NCBI GenBank assembly: GCA_946405115.1
Contig: CAMJGB010000112.1
Span: 1-6,269 of the forward strand
Direction of reading: 5' to 3'
DNA length: 6,269 bases
Origin: an uncultured Clostridia bacterium
GTDB taxonomy: Bacteria > Bacillota > Clostridia > Saccharofermentanales > Saccharofermentanaceae
The notes under the pieces were generated by a model. It was given only the letters and a program-made list of their open reading frames with translations. It had not been told where the DNA came from and made no database searches. The translations under genes and the position numbers were made by a program. This document shows, in pieces, positions 1-5,502 of this stretch (its first letter is position 1; each line of letters starts with the position of its first letter).

Positions 1-510
1 CTTAAGATTCTTAAGGCAGGTTCCGTAAAGCTTCGCAAGCATGTCGGTACGGCGGTTGGTCTTGCCCTCACCTCTCGGGGTAAGGTCGAAGAAGCGGTTA
101 AAGTACTTGCAGTCGTGCTCAAAGTTACGCCAGATTCTGTACTGCTCCTCATCGTCGCCCTCAGACTCGAGCTTAAGCTTATACGTTTTCTTATCTACAT
201 CAGTAATCTTCTCGAAAAGCTTTACCGTAAGATCGTGCTCTCTGTGATTCTCCCACTCGAAGAGGATTACTCGGTCGTTAAGGATATTAAATACTGAAAG
301 CTTGGAGCCGTCCTCAACACCTGTATCGTCATAAGCTCTGTCGATACCCTGCTTTATGAATTTGCCCAACACATCAACATCGATCTTAAATCCCCTGGTG
401 CTTTTGCAGTAAGGGCATTCCTCATTCGATTCGAAGCCGTTCTCCCTAATGAATCTATGGAAGGTGTCTCGCTTCGGGTTAAAGCAGTCACTGCAGCAGA
501 AGTTACTCAT
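1..510 (-). CDS. Probable RES-domain protein (NAD+-degrading type), N-terminal 170 residues only
   Basis: The frame is open from an ATG at 510 to the left edge, so only 170 residues are visible and the C-terminal part lies outside. It starts with a zinc-ribbon-like pattern, C6-x2-C9 and C32-x2-C35, followed by a helical region. Near residues 127-141 is W127-x2-F130 ending in N138-R139-F140-F141. This Cys-pair start and the W-x2-F...RFF block resemble, from memory, the N-terminal domain placed before RES domains in long RES proteins (HEPN/RES N-terminal type). RES domains of toxin families degrade NAD+. The catalytic RES domain itself is not in view, so enzymatic activity is inferred. The start is supported by GGAGG six bases upstream (517-521). 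The ATG follows the TGA of the metal transporter gene after two bases, so the two are very likely co-transcribed and translationally coupled. No antitoxin-like gene is seen immediately upstream. It could instead be another zinc-ribbon protein. Confidence 0.6.
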   Translation of the reverse strand, partial: MSNFCCSDCFNPKRDTFHRFIRENGFESNEECPYCKSTRGFKIDVDVLGKFIKQGIDRAYDDTGVEDGSKLSVFNILNDRVILFEWENHREHDLTVKLFEKITDVDKKTYKLKLESEGDDEEQYRIWRNFEHDCKYFNRFFDLTPRGEGKTNRRTDMLAKLYGTCLKNLK

Positions 511-512
511 TA

Positions 513-1874
513 TCAGCCTCCGACATAAAACATAAGGAGCATCATCAGACAGAAGAATACCATGAAAGACAATGTGCCCTTATCAGTGTGCTTACCTACA
601 TTCATCGAAGGTATGGTCTCTTCAACGACAAGGAACGTTAATGCGCCTCCGGTAAGTGCCATAATGAATGACAATGTTCCGGGGAATGCATTGATAAGAA
701 TGATAACTGCGATTCCGAGTATGGGCTCTACTACACCCGATACAACTCCCATGAGGAAAGACTTGCCTGTCTCTTCACCCCCGTCTCTTAAAGGTGATGA
801 GACGAATGCTCCCTCAGGGATATTCTGAACCGCTATGCCGAACGTAACCGCAGCAACTGCAGCCGCTGTAATATCCATTGCTCCGTTAAGGACACCTGCG
901 AATACAACACCGATTGCCATTCCTTCAGGAACATGATGAATGGTCTCGGAAAGAACTACCTTACTTGAATACTTAAGCTTACTGTTAGGACCCTCTTCAG
1001 CCTTGGTAAATACATGAGCATGAGGAACGGCCTTATCAAGAAGATACTGGAATCCTACGCCTATGATGAAACCTATCGCAGCAGTAAGGATCTTCCCTCC
1101 TGTAATCGACGGATATAGCAAAGTCCACATGGCACATGAGAGCATGATGCCTCCCGCCATGCCGGTAAAGAGCTTCTTGATGTAATCCTGAATCTCGTTC
1201 TTGACGAAGAAGACAAGAGCGGAGCCTAATACGGTACCTGCGAACGGAACGAGCAGTCCGAACAGAACGTCTCCGTTGCTCATGAAGTCGACCACGCCCA
1301 AGTGCTCGAGCAAAACCTTCAAGCCTATGAATATGAGAATGAATCCGCCTGCAGCTTCGGCACCGGCCTGATATCTTGAGCCGAATGCATTACCGATCTT
1401 TACGCCCGCACAGGCAAACAGGAATGTTATGAATGCGATGATAAGACATCCGCATACCGTATTGATGACATTGGTCGCCTCCATGAAATGAACAGGAACG
1501 GCAACAAGAGTTACACCTACGGCAAGTGCATCGATGGAAGTTGCTACAGCAAGAACCAACATTGTCTTAAATGAGAATCCGGGCTTCGTCTCCTCCTCTT
1601 CAGAAGAGAATGCCTCCTTGATCATCTTGCCTCCGAGGAAAGCAAGAAGGCCAAACGCGAGCCACGGTGCGATCTTATTAATGAAGAATGAGAAGAATGA
1701 ACTTAAAAAATAGCCTGTCATCGGCATAAGGAAGTGGAAACAACCGAACCACACGCCGCAGATCAAGACCTGTTTTAATGTGGCTTTCTTTGTCTCGATA
1801 CCTTTGCAGATTGATACGGCAAAAACATCCATAGACATGCCTATCGCAAGCAACAACAGTTCTACGATTCCCAT
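513..1874 (-). CDS. Fused metal transporter: MntP-type manganese efflux half + GufA-type ZIP half
   Basis: A 453-residue, very hydrophobic membrane protein with two transporter domains in one uninterrupted frame. Residues 1-192 match the MntP family, which exports Mn2+: two DUF204-type repeats with about six membrane segments. The signature aspartates are D16 (GMSMD) and D115 (ATSID), with FLGGKMI at 79-85. Residues about 203-453 match the ZIP family: about eight segments, H313-H314-V-P-E-G318 in segment 4, Q350-N-I-P-E-G355 in segment 5, then SGVVEP at 379-384. The QNIPEG form points to the GufA branch. The loop around 284-303 has only two histidines. MntP proteins usually have about 190 residues and bacterial ZIPs about 250-300, so both halves look complete, giving about 14 segments. 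MntP exports Mn2+, while most ZIPs bring divalent metal into the cytosol, so the net function is unclear. It lies 32 bases after the redox protein gene and two bases before the RES-like gene. No good Shine-Dalgarno precedes the ATG. Confidence 0.9.
   Translation of the reverse strand: MGIVELLLLAIGMSMDVFAVSICKGIETKKATLKQVLICGVWFGCFHFLMPMTGYFLSSFFSFFINKIAPWLAFGLLAFLGGKMIKEAFSSEEEETKPGFSFKTMLVLAVATSIDALAVGVTLVAVPVHFMEATNVINTVCGCLIIAFITFLFACAGVKIGNAFGSRYQAGAEAAGGFILIFIGLKVLLEHLGVVDFMSNGDVLFGLLVPFAGTVLGSALVFFVKNEIQDYIKKLFTGMAGGIMLSCAMWTLLYPSITGGKILTAAIGFIIGVGFQYLLDKAVPHAHVFTKAEEGPNSKLKYSSKVVLSETIHHVPEGMAIGVVFAGVLNGAMDITAAAVAAVTFGIAVQNIPEGAFVSSPLRDGGEETGKSFLMGVVSGVVEPILGIAVIILINAFPGTLSFIMALTGGALTFLVVEETIPSMNVGKHTDKGTLSFMVFFCLMMLLMFYVGG
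517..521 (-). promoter_or_regulatory. Ribosome binding site for the RES-like gene, inside the end of the transporter gene
   Basis: The minus strand reads GGAGG, then six bases, then ATG at 510. The site lies inside the last codons of the transporter gene (TGA at 515-513), so translation of the two genes is probably coupled. It also fixes the start of the partial gene at the left edge. Confidence 0.75.
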
Positions 1875-1883
1875 AACGATTTG

Positions 1884-1892
1884 ATTATATCA
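1884..1892 (-). promoter_or_regulatory. Possible extended -10 promoter just before the transporter gene
   Basis: The minus strand reads TGATATAAT, a perfect extended -10 element (TGn plus TATAAT), ending nine bases before the transporter ATG. No convincing -35 is present, as is common for extended -10 promoters. Initiation about seven bases downstream would leave a leader of only two or three bases, which would suit the lack of a Shine-Dalgarno. The motif could also be chance in a short AT-rich gap. The same nonamer precedes the CAP gene. Confidence 0.4.
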
Positions 1893-1906
1893 CCGATAGC
1901 TAAGAA

Positions 1907-2257
1907 TTAACCGAGCAGTTTCTCCAGGAACACACAGGCATCTTCAACGCAGCCGGGGCACGACCTTAACATGGGGCCGCCGGTTCTTCCCTTAAGCTCG
2001 TTACACATAATGGAGCCGTTTTTCTCCTCGAAAAGCTTTTCGAGCTGCTCTATCTTCTCGGGAGCCTGAGCCTTAAGCACTTCTTCTGCAGCAAGGATGG
2101 CACCGCACTTTCCCATGCGTCCTCCTGCCATAGGCATTGCCGCCATCTTAGCTTCGTACTCATTCATGCCGACCTCATCAAGGTATGAAGTAAGTACTGC
2201 CGCGGCGCAGCTCATCTTACCGAACTTTTCCTTAGCTGTCTGTGCTCTGCTTTCCAT
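1907..2257 (-). CDS. C_GCAxxG_C_C-type (CGAxxG) small redox-active Cys protein
   Basis: A 116-residue soluble protein with six cysteines (C17, C51, C85, C100, C103, C108). The core G45-G-R-M-G-K-C51-G-A with an upstream Cys in a helix (SCAAAVL, 16-22) and later Cys residues fits the putative redox family named after its CGAxxG motif. From memory, that family averages about 140 residues, has four invariant Cys and is often found near transporter genes, as here. In this copy the final Gly of the motif is Ala (C51-G-A-I-L-A56), and a CPGC pair (100-103) is added near the C-terminus. The ATG at 2257 is preferred because AGGTGAG lies five bases upstream. A GTG nine bases further up overlaps that ribosome binding site and would add only three residues. 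It is the first gene of the minus-strand unit leading to the metal transporter. A role in redox or metal binding is inferred; no reaction is known. Confidence 0.75.
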   Translation of the reverse strand: MESRAQTAKEKFGKMSCAAAVLTSYLDEVGMNEYEAKMAAMPMAGGRMGKCGAILAAEEVLKAQAPEKIEQLEKLFEEKNGSIMCNELKGRTGGPMLRSCPGCVEDACVFLEKLLG

Positions 2258-2261
2258 AATG

Positions 2262-2268
2262 CTCACCT
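2262..2268 (-). promoter_or_regulatory. Ribosome binding site that decides the start of the CGAxxG protein
   Basis: The minus strand reads AGGTGAG, then CATT, then ATG at 2257. The GTG inside this element (2266-2264) is in frame but has no Shine-Dalgarno of its own, so it is rejected as the start. Confidence 0.65.
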
Positions 2269-2275
2269 CTGTTCT

Positions 2276-2284
2276 ATTCTACCA
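2276..2284 (-). promoter_or_regulatory. Possible extended -10 promoter of the redox/transporter/RES unit
   Basis: The minus strand reads TGGTAGAAT, an extended -10 with a five-of-six TATAAT match. Initiation would fall near 2269, right at the ribosome binding site. A TTGACG on the same strand (2312-2307) lies 25 bases upstream, too far to be its -35. Moderate to weak support. Confidence 0.35.
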
Positions 2285-2320
2285 CTGCCGCTTATCTTTG
2301 ATTGCACGTCAAGTGAAAAT

Positions 2321-2337
2321 GTCGCTTTCAGGGCGAC
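2321..2337. repeat. Short inverted repeat in the divergent intergenic region
   Basis: GTCGC at 2321-2325 and GCGAC at 2333-2337 are exact inverted arms around seven bases. The repeat lies in the 138-base region (2258-2395) between the divergent CGAxxG and vWA genes. That region also holds a possible plus-strand -10, TATACT at 2359-2364, without a clear -35, and a near-palindrome GGAATTTCC at 2350-2358. The repeat could be an operator or weak hairpin, or chance. Confidence 0.25.
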
Positions 2338-2395
2338 CACGGGCTCTTCGGAATTTCCTATACTTAAGCCATCAAACATAAGGGAGGACAAAGAA

Positions 2396-3037
2396 ATGAG
2401 AAAGAATCTTACAGAACTGGTATTTATCCTTGATAAGAGCGGCAGCATGCACGGGCTCGAGGGCGACACGATCGGAGGCTTCAACTCCATGATCGACAAG
2501 CAGAAGAAAGTTGACGGAGAGTGCCTTGTATCATGCGTAATGTTCGACAACACTTCTGAGGTTGTATTCGACCGCGTGAATCTAAGCGACATCCACCCCA
2601 TGACAGATTCCGATTACGTTCCCGGCGGCTGCACTGCATTGATCGATGCCTTAGGCGGAGCCATCAAGCACATCGGCAACATCCATAAGTACATCCGAGA
2701 AGAAGATGTTCCGGAGCACACGATCTTCGTCATCATCACGGACGGCATGGAGAACGCAAGCCACAAGTACACCTCAGGCAAGGTTAAGAAGATGGTAAAG
2801 ACCATGGAGAAAGAAAAGGGATGGGAGTTCTTGTATCTTGCTGCAAACATCGATGCCGTTAAGACCGGTTCTTCCATAGGCATCAAGGAAGACCGCTCCA
2901 TTAACTACAAGGCAAGCTCCATGGGAACAGAACACCTCTACGATGCTGTAGGCGGAGCATTAAGGTCTATGAGGAACAACATTAAAGTAGACAAAGCATG
3001 CTTCGATCAGCTTGAGGAAGATGCCAGGGGCAATTAA
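2396..3037 (+). CDS. vWA-domain protein with intact MIDAS metal site
   Basis: A 213-residue cytoplasmic protein made almost entirely of one von Willebrand factor A domain. All MIDAS elements that bind a divalent metal are visible: D13-K-S15-G-S17 at the end of the first strand ([11 protein letters not shown]), T80 in [11 protein letters not shown], and T115-D116-G117 after the FVII strand. vWA domains with this site usually mediate metal-dependent protein-protein contacts. Small cytosolic bacterial forms, such as the TerY group, occur in stress and metal-linked gene sets. No signal peptide or membrane segment is present, so a surface adhesin is unlikely. The start is backed by AGGGAGGA about seven bases upstream. 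It is the only plus-strand gene seen, diverging from the redox/transporter unit and converging on the macrodomain gene, whose stop codon overlaps its own. The binding partner is unknown; the flanking genes are candidates only by position. Confidence 0.85.
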   Translation: MRKNLTELVFILDKSGSMHGLEGDTIGGFNSMIDKQKKVDGECLVSCVMFDNTSEVVFDRVNLSDIHPMTDSDYVPGGCTALIDALGGAIKHIGNIHKYIREEDVPEHTIFVIITDGMENASHKYTSGKVKKMVKTMEKEKGWEFLYLAANIDAVKTGSSIGIKEDRSINYKASSMGTEHLYDAVGGALRSMRNNIKVDKACFDQLEEDARGN

Positions 3038-4032
3038 TACTCTCCTATTATCTCCTGGTCCATCGCGAAAAGCACCTCGTTTATCTTATTGATATCGTAG
3101 ATCTTGTTCTCGATGAAATACTGTACGACGAGGTCACCTTTGCTCGAATCAGACAGGGCATAGCCGGCCTTCATGAGAAGATCCTTCGTCTCGTTAAGAT
3201 CAAGCTTTAAAGCTACGGCAAAACCCAATGCCGTTCTCTTCTTCGGATGGTAAGAAAGATTGCTTCTTATCTTGGAGAAAAGCTTCCTGTCGACGTTAGC
3301 TTTCTTGTAGCACTCGACGTCGGTCATGCCCTTCTCATCAATCTTGCGAAGGAGCATCTGGGTAAAACTCTCATCGATGCGTGAACTTACAAACTCCTCG
3401 ATGGGAGTGCAGGAATAATCTGCCATCTCCATAATGACTTCATCCTTATGGGAAGCGCAGCGAGCAGCTGCCCCCATAAAGGACCTGTTAACCTTAAGCT
3501 TGGGAGTCCTATTATCGATATAGCGGTTTAGTCCGCTTATAAGATCAGGGTCGAGTCTATAGTCTCTTCTGCTGAAGATAACAAGGAATACCGTTAAGTC
3601 ACTTTCATAGGAATCGATGAACGCTCCTATTGTTGTCACGGCTACATCCAAAGCCTGATCGAACGGATAGCCGTACACGCCCGCCGATATCATCGGGAAG
3701 GCGACAGTCGAGCAGTCATTCTTCACGGCAAGTTCAAGGCTTCGTCTATAGCAGGAAGCAAGAAGCTCCTTCTCCCCGTTTTCCCCGCCGTGCCAGATGG
3801 GACCTACGGTATGGATAACATGCTTAGCCTTGAGGTTATAACCTGACGTTATCTTGGCATCACCTGTATCACATCCGTGAAGTGTTCTGCACTCCTCAAG
3901 AAGCTTGGGTCCAGCAGCACGATGAATAGCGCCGTCAACACCGCCTCCTCCCAGAAGCGAATTGTTGGCGGCGTTAACGATTGCATCACAATCTAATCTT
4001 GTTATGTCATCCTGAATGATCAGAAGAGGCAT
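3034..4032 (-). CDS. Macrodomain (ADP-ribose-binding/hydrolase type) with C-terminal Xre-like HTH
   Basis: A 332-residue cytoplasmic protein. Residues 1-172 form a MacroD-like macrodomain: D9-I10 after the first strand, N20-A-A-N-N24, G28-G-G-G-V-D33 and AIHRAAG (35-41). These are followed by GDAKIT...HVIHTVGP (57-78) and the phosphate loop ISAGVYGYP (115-123). Members of this class remove ADP-ribose from proteins or hydrolyse O-acetyl-ADP-ribose; the conserved Asn and the GGGVD loop suggest activity. After a linker (about 173-220), residues 222-292 resemble an Xre-type helix-turn-helix ([42 protein letters not shown]), with a helical tail to 332. The HTH may bind DNA or a partner. The gene starts 15 bases after the CAP gene stop with no terminator between, so it is probably co-transcribed with it. 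Only a weak AGGT (4043-4046) serves as ribosome binding site. Its TAA overlaps the vWA stop codon on the other strand. Confidence 0.85.
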   Translation of the reverse strand: MPLLIIQDDITRLDCDAIVNAANNSLLGGGGVDGAIHRAAGPKLLEECRTLHGCDTGDAKITSGYNLKAKHVIHTVGPIWHGGENGEKELLASCYRRSLELAVKNDCSTVAFPMISAGVYGYPFDQALDVAVTTIGAFIDSYESDLTVFLVIFSRRDYRLDPDLISGLNRYIDNRTPKLKVNRSFMGAAARCASHKDEVIMEMADYSCTPIEEFVSSRIDESFTQMLLRKIDEKGMTDVECYKKANVDRKLFSKIRSNLSYHPKKRTALGFAVALKLDLNETKDLLMKAGYALSDSSKGDLVVQYFIENKIYDINKINEVLFAMDQEIIGEY

Positions 4033-4047
4033 AAGAAGATTTACCTA

Positions 4048-5394
4048 TTAAGGATTGATACCTGCATAGGCGCAGATTCCTGCGAACTCGGCAGAACCGG
4101 AGAATCCGTAGAAGACTTCTGTTCTCGAAGCTCCGTCAGCCATTCTTGTGAGCCAGTAGTTATATCCTGCAGGCTCAGGGTCTCTCCCGAGGAATGTCTG
4201 ATAAAGTCTCTGGATATACTGCTCGTTGGAAAGATGAGCATTCGTGAACTCGGCGCTGAAGAAGAATCCGTAAGCAGCCTGTGTTCCTGTTATCTCTCTG
4301 TTTGCAAGTCTTGCTGTCCAGTAATCAAGTCCTGCCTGATCGGGAGTTCTTGATAAAGCAACTGAATACAGTCTTGAAGCGAAGTTACGTACAAGCGTTG
4401 CATCCGTAACTCTTACGGTACCAGAATAAGTAACGCCTGCAAGCTTACAGAATACATATCCCATTCCGGAGCACTTACCTGTAGCATTACCGATACCGTC
4501 TACTGTAATAAGATCCGGTGAACCTGACCACCATGTCATGGCAAGGATCTTGATGTTGTTATAAGTGTATCTCTTGCTATAGCCGAGGACGCTTATTGTT
4601 CCTACAGCCTCAAGCTTTGTTGTTGTATTGATAAGGCAGGAGCCTGCACTTGCTCTGACGGTAACGCCGGATACATTGATCGTATTGATCTCAGCAAGCT
4701 GTGAATTGTACTGGGATACATTGATCTTGGTTGCATCAAGTCCTGTCTGGCTCGTAAACTCGCATGCCTGTGTATTGTTAAAGCCTGCAACGCCGCATGA
4801 AGCATACGAAGGATTGATCATTGCTGCGTAATGAGCACCTGCAGTTCTCTGTCCTGAGCACCATGCAGCTCTTTCCTGATACCAAAGGGAAATACCGCCG
4901 GCCATATTGCTGCCCCATGCAAGGATCTCTGCAGCGGAGGCTACATCGTAGCTCGAATTAGTAAAGTCTTCACCTGTTGTCTTAAGGTGATGGTTAGTAT
5001 AAGTAGCTTCAGCTGCGCGAAGCATGGCCATCTCTTCGAGTCCTCTGGACCACTGAAGCGGCACATAGTCCGCCATTGTAAGTCCTCTTCCCGGGTTTCT
5101 CGGATCAGGTGCGCCTGTCTGGCATGCCTCAAGTCTGTATCCGTTGATCTGGTTTAAGATGGCATCCTTGGATGTAGCATCGAATGTTCCGTAAAGCTGG
5201 ATAAATACATTGCCGGATCTCGGTGAATTAACATTACATCTGTGAGCACCGCCCGCAATGGCATCAGCGATTATGGCAGCTGCATCCGCATTCTCATCAG
5301 CTCTTACCTGTGATTTGGGTAAAGAAAAAGATGCAGGAATGACTGCAGCAATAAGCATAGTGGCGATAATCTTTATAAATCTGTTCTTCAACAT
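4048..5394 (-). CDS. Secreted CAP/SCP-domain protein with Ig-like region and two DUF4214-type repeats
   Basis: A 448-residue exported protein. Residues 1-32 are a signal peptide: KNR near the start, a hydrophobic core, and probable cleavage after SQVRA. About 70-215 looks like a CAP (SCP/PR1) domain: LNQINGYR, LQWSRGLEEMA, H135/H136, the AAEILAWG block with E156, and H188 before INPSYASCGVAGF. These His/Glu residues match the usual CAP cavity. About 233-330 resembles a Big2-like Ig fold (TWWSGSPDLITVDGIGNATG). Two DUF4214-type repeats follow at about 338-384 (LYSVALSRTPDQAGLDYW) and 394-448 (LYQTFLGRDPEPAGYNYW, then AEFAGIC). Nine cysteines in the mature part suggest disulfides. A role at the cell surface or in the extracellular matrix is likely; the substrate is unknown. 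The start at 5394 has AGAGG six bases upstream and a promoter behind it. An upstream in-frame ATG (5448) lies before the promoter -10 and next to the preceding terminator, so it is rejected. The macrodomain gene follows after 15 bases. Confidence 0.85.
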   Translation of the reverse strand: MLKNRFIKIIATMLIAAVIPASFSLPKSQVRADENADAAAIIADAIAGGAHRCNVNSPRSGNVFIQLYGTFDATSKDAILNQINGYRLEACQTGAPDPRNPGRGLTMADYVPLQWSRGLEEMAMLRAAEATYTNHHLKTTGEDFTNSSYDVASAAEILAWGSNMAGGISLWYQERAAWCSGQRTAGAHYAAMINPSYASCGVAGFNNTQACEFTSQTGLDATKINVSQYNSQLAEINTINVSGVTVRASAGSCLINTTTKLEAVGTISVLGYSKRYTYNNIKILAMTWWSGSPDLITVDGIGNATGKCSGMGYVFCKLAGVTYSGTVRVTDATLVRNFASRLYSVALSRTPDQAGLDYWTARLANREITGTQAAYGFFFSAEFTNAHLSNEQYIQRLYQTFLGRDPEPAGYNYWLTRMADGASRTEVFYGFSGSAEFAGICAYAGINP

Positions 5395-5400
5395 TATTAA

Positions 5401-5405
5401 CCTCT
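5401..5405 (-). promoter_or_regulatory. Ribosome binding site that decides the start of the CAP protein
   Basis: The minus strand reads AGAGG, then TTAATA, then ATG at 5394. The Met at 5394 directly precedes a typical signal peptide (LKNRFIKIIATMLIAAV), which fixes the start there. Confidence 0.75.
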
Positions 5406-5425
5406 TCGATAAAGAATCAGAATTA

Positions 5426-5434
5426 ATTATATCA
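5426..5434 (-). promoter_or_regulatory. Extended -10 promoter of the CAP-macrodomain unit
   Basis: The minus strand reads TGATATAAT, a perfect extended -10. Initiation near 5419 would give a leader of about 25 bases carrying the AGAGG ribosome binding site. It lies between the preceding terminator and the CAP start, where a promoter is expected. No good -35 is visible; the bases 17 upstream are GTTTTT. Confidence 0.6.
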
Positions 5435-5448
5435 TTTATGCCGAACAT

Positions 5449-5474
5449 AAAAACAGGCGGGTATACCCGCCTGT
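5449..5474 (-). terminator. Rho-independent terminator after the acidic protein gene
   Basis: A perfect 22-base palindrome (5453-5474, minus-strand arm ACAGGCGGGTA) gives a GC-rich hairpin whose last T begins a five-T run (5453-5449). It sits 28 bases after the stop at 5503. The plus strand has no T run on its far side, so it acts on the minus strand only. It separates the acidic gene from the CAP unit. Confidence 0.9.
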
Positions 5475-5502
5475 CGATTAATCCGAATTGTCTACTTCAA
5501 TA

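Noticed and set aside
41..297. Plus-strand open frames of 60-68 residues.
   Set aside because: They lie opposite the partial RES-like gene, lack ribosome binding sites and have no recognisable domain; the minus-strand frame is the coherent one.
562..828. Plus-strand open frame of 88 residues.
   Set aside because: It lies opposite the ZIP half of the transporter, whose motifs are clear, so it is a shadow frame.
2258..2266. A GTG start at 2266 for the CGAxxG protein.
   Set aside because: The GTG is part of the AGGTGAG ribosome binding site that serves the ATG at 2257.
2282..2312. TTGACG on the minus strand (2312-2307) as the -35 of the redox gene promoter.
   Set aside because: The spacer to TAGAAT is 25 bases, too long for a sigma-70-type promoter.
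2263..2601. Minus-strand open frame of 112 residues overlapping the vWA gene start.
   Set aside because: It lies mostly opposite the MIDAS-coding part of the vWA gene and resembles no known family.
3024..3060. CCAGG...CCTGG arms around the vWA/macrodomain stop codons as a shared terminator.
   Set aside because: The stem is five bases with a loop of about 27 and no T run on either strand, so it is not a credible terminator.
1..4986. The palindrome CTTAAG recurs many times (for example at 1, 10, 172, 972, 1991, 2072, 3493 and 4981).
   Set aside because: In the genes each falls in frame as CTT-AAG, a Leu-Lys pair on the minus strand. It reflects codon preference for CTT and AAG, not a dispersed regulatory site.
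5395..5448. A longer start for the CAP protein at the ATG at 5448.
   Set aside because: That ATG abuts the terminator T run, lies upstream of the promoter -10, has no ribosome binding site, and would put 18 polar residues before the signal peptide.
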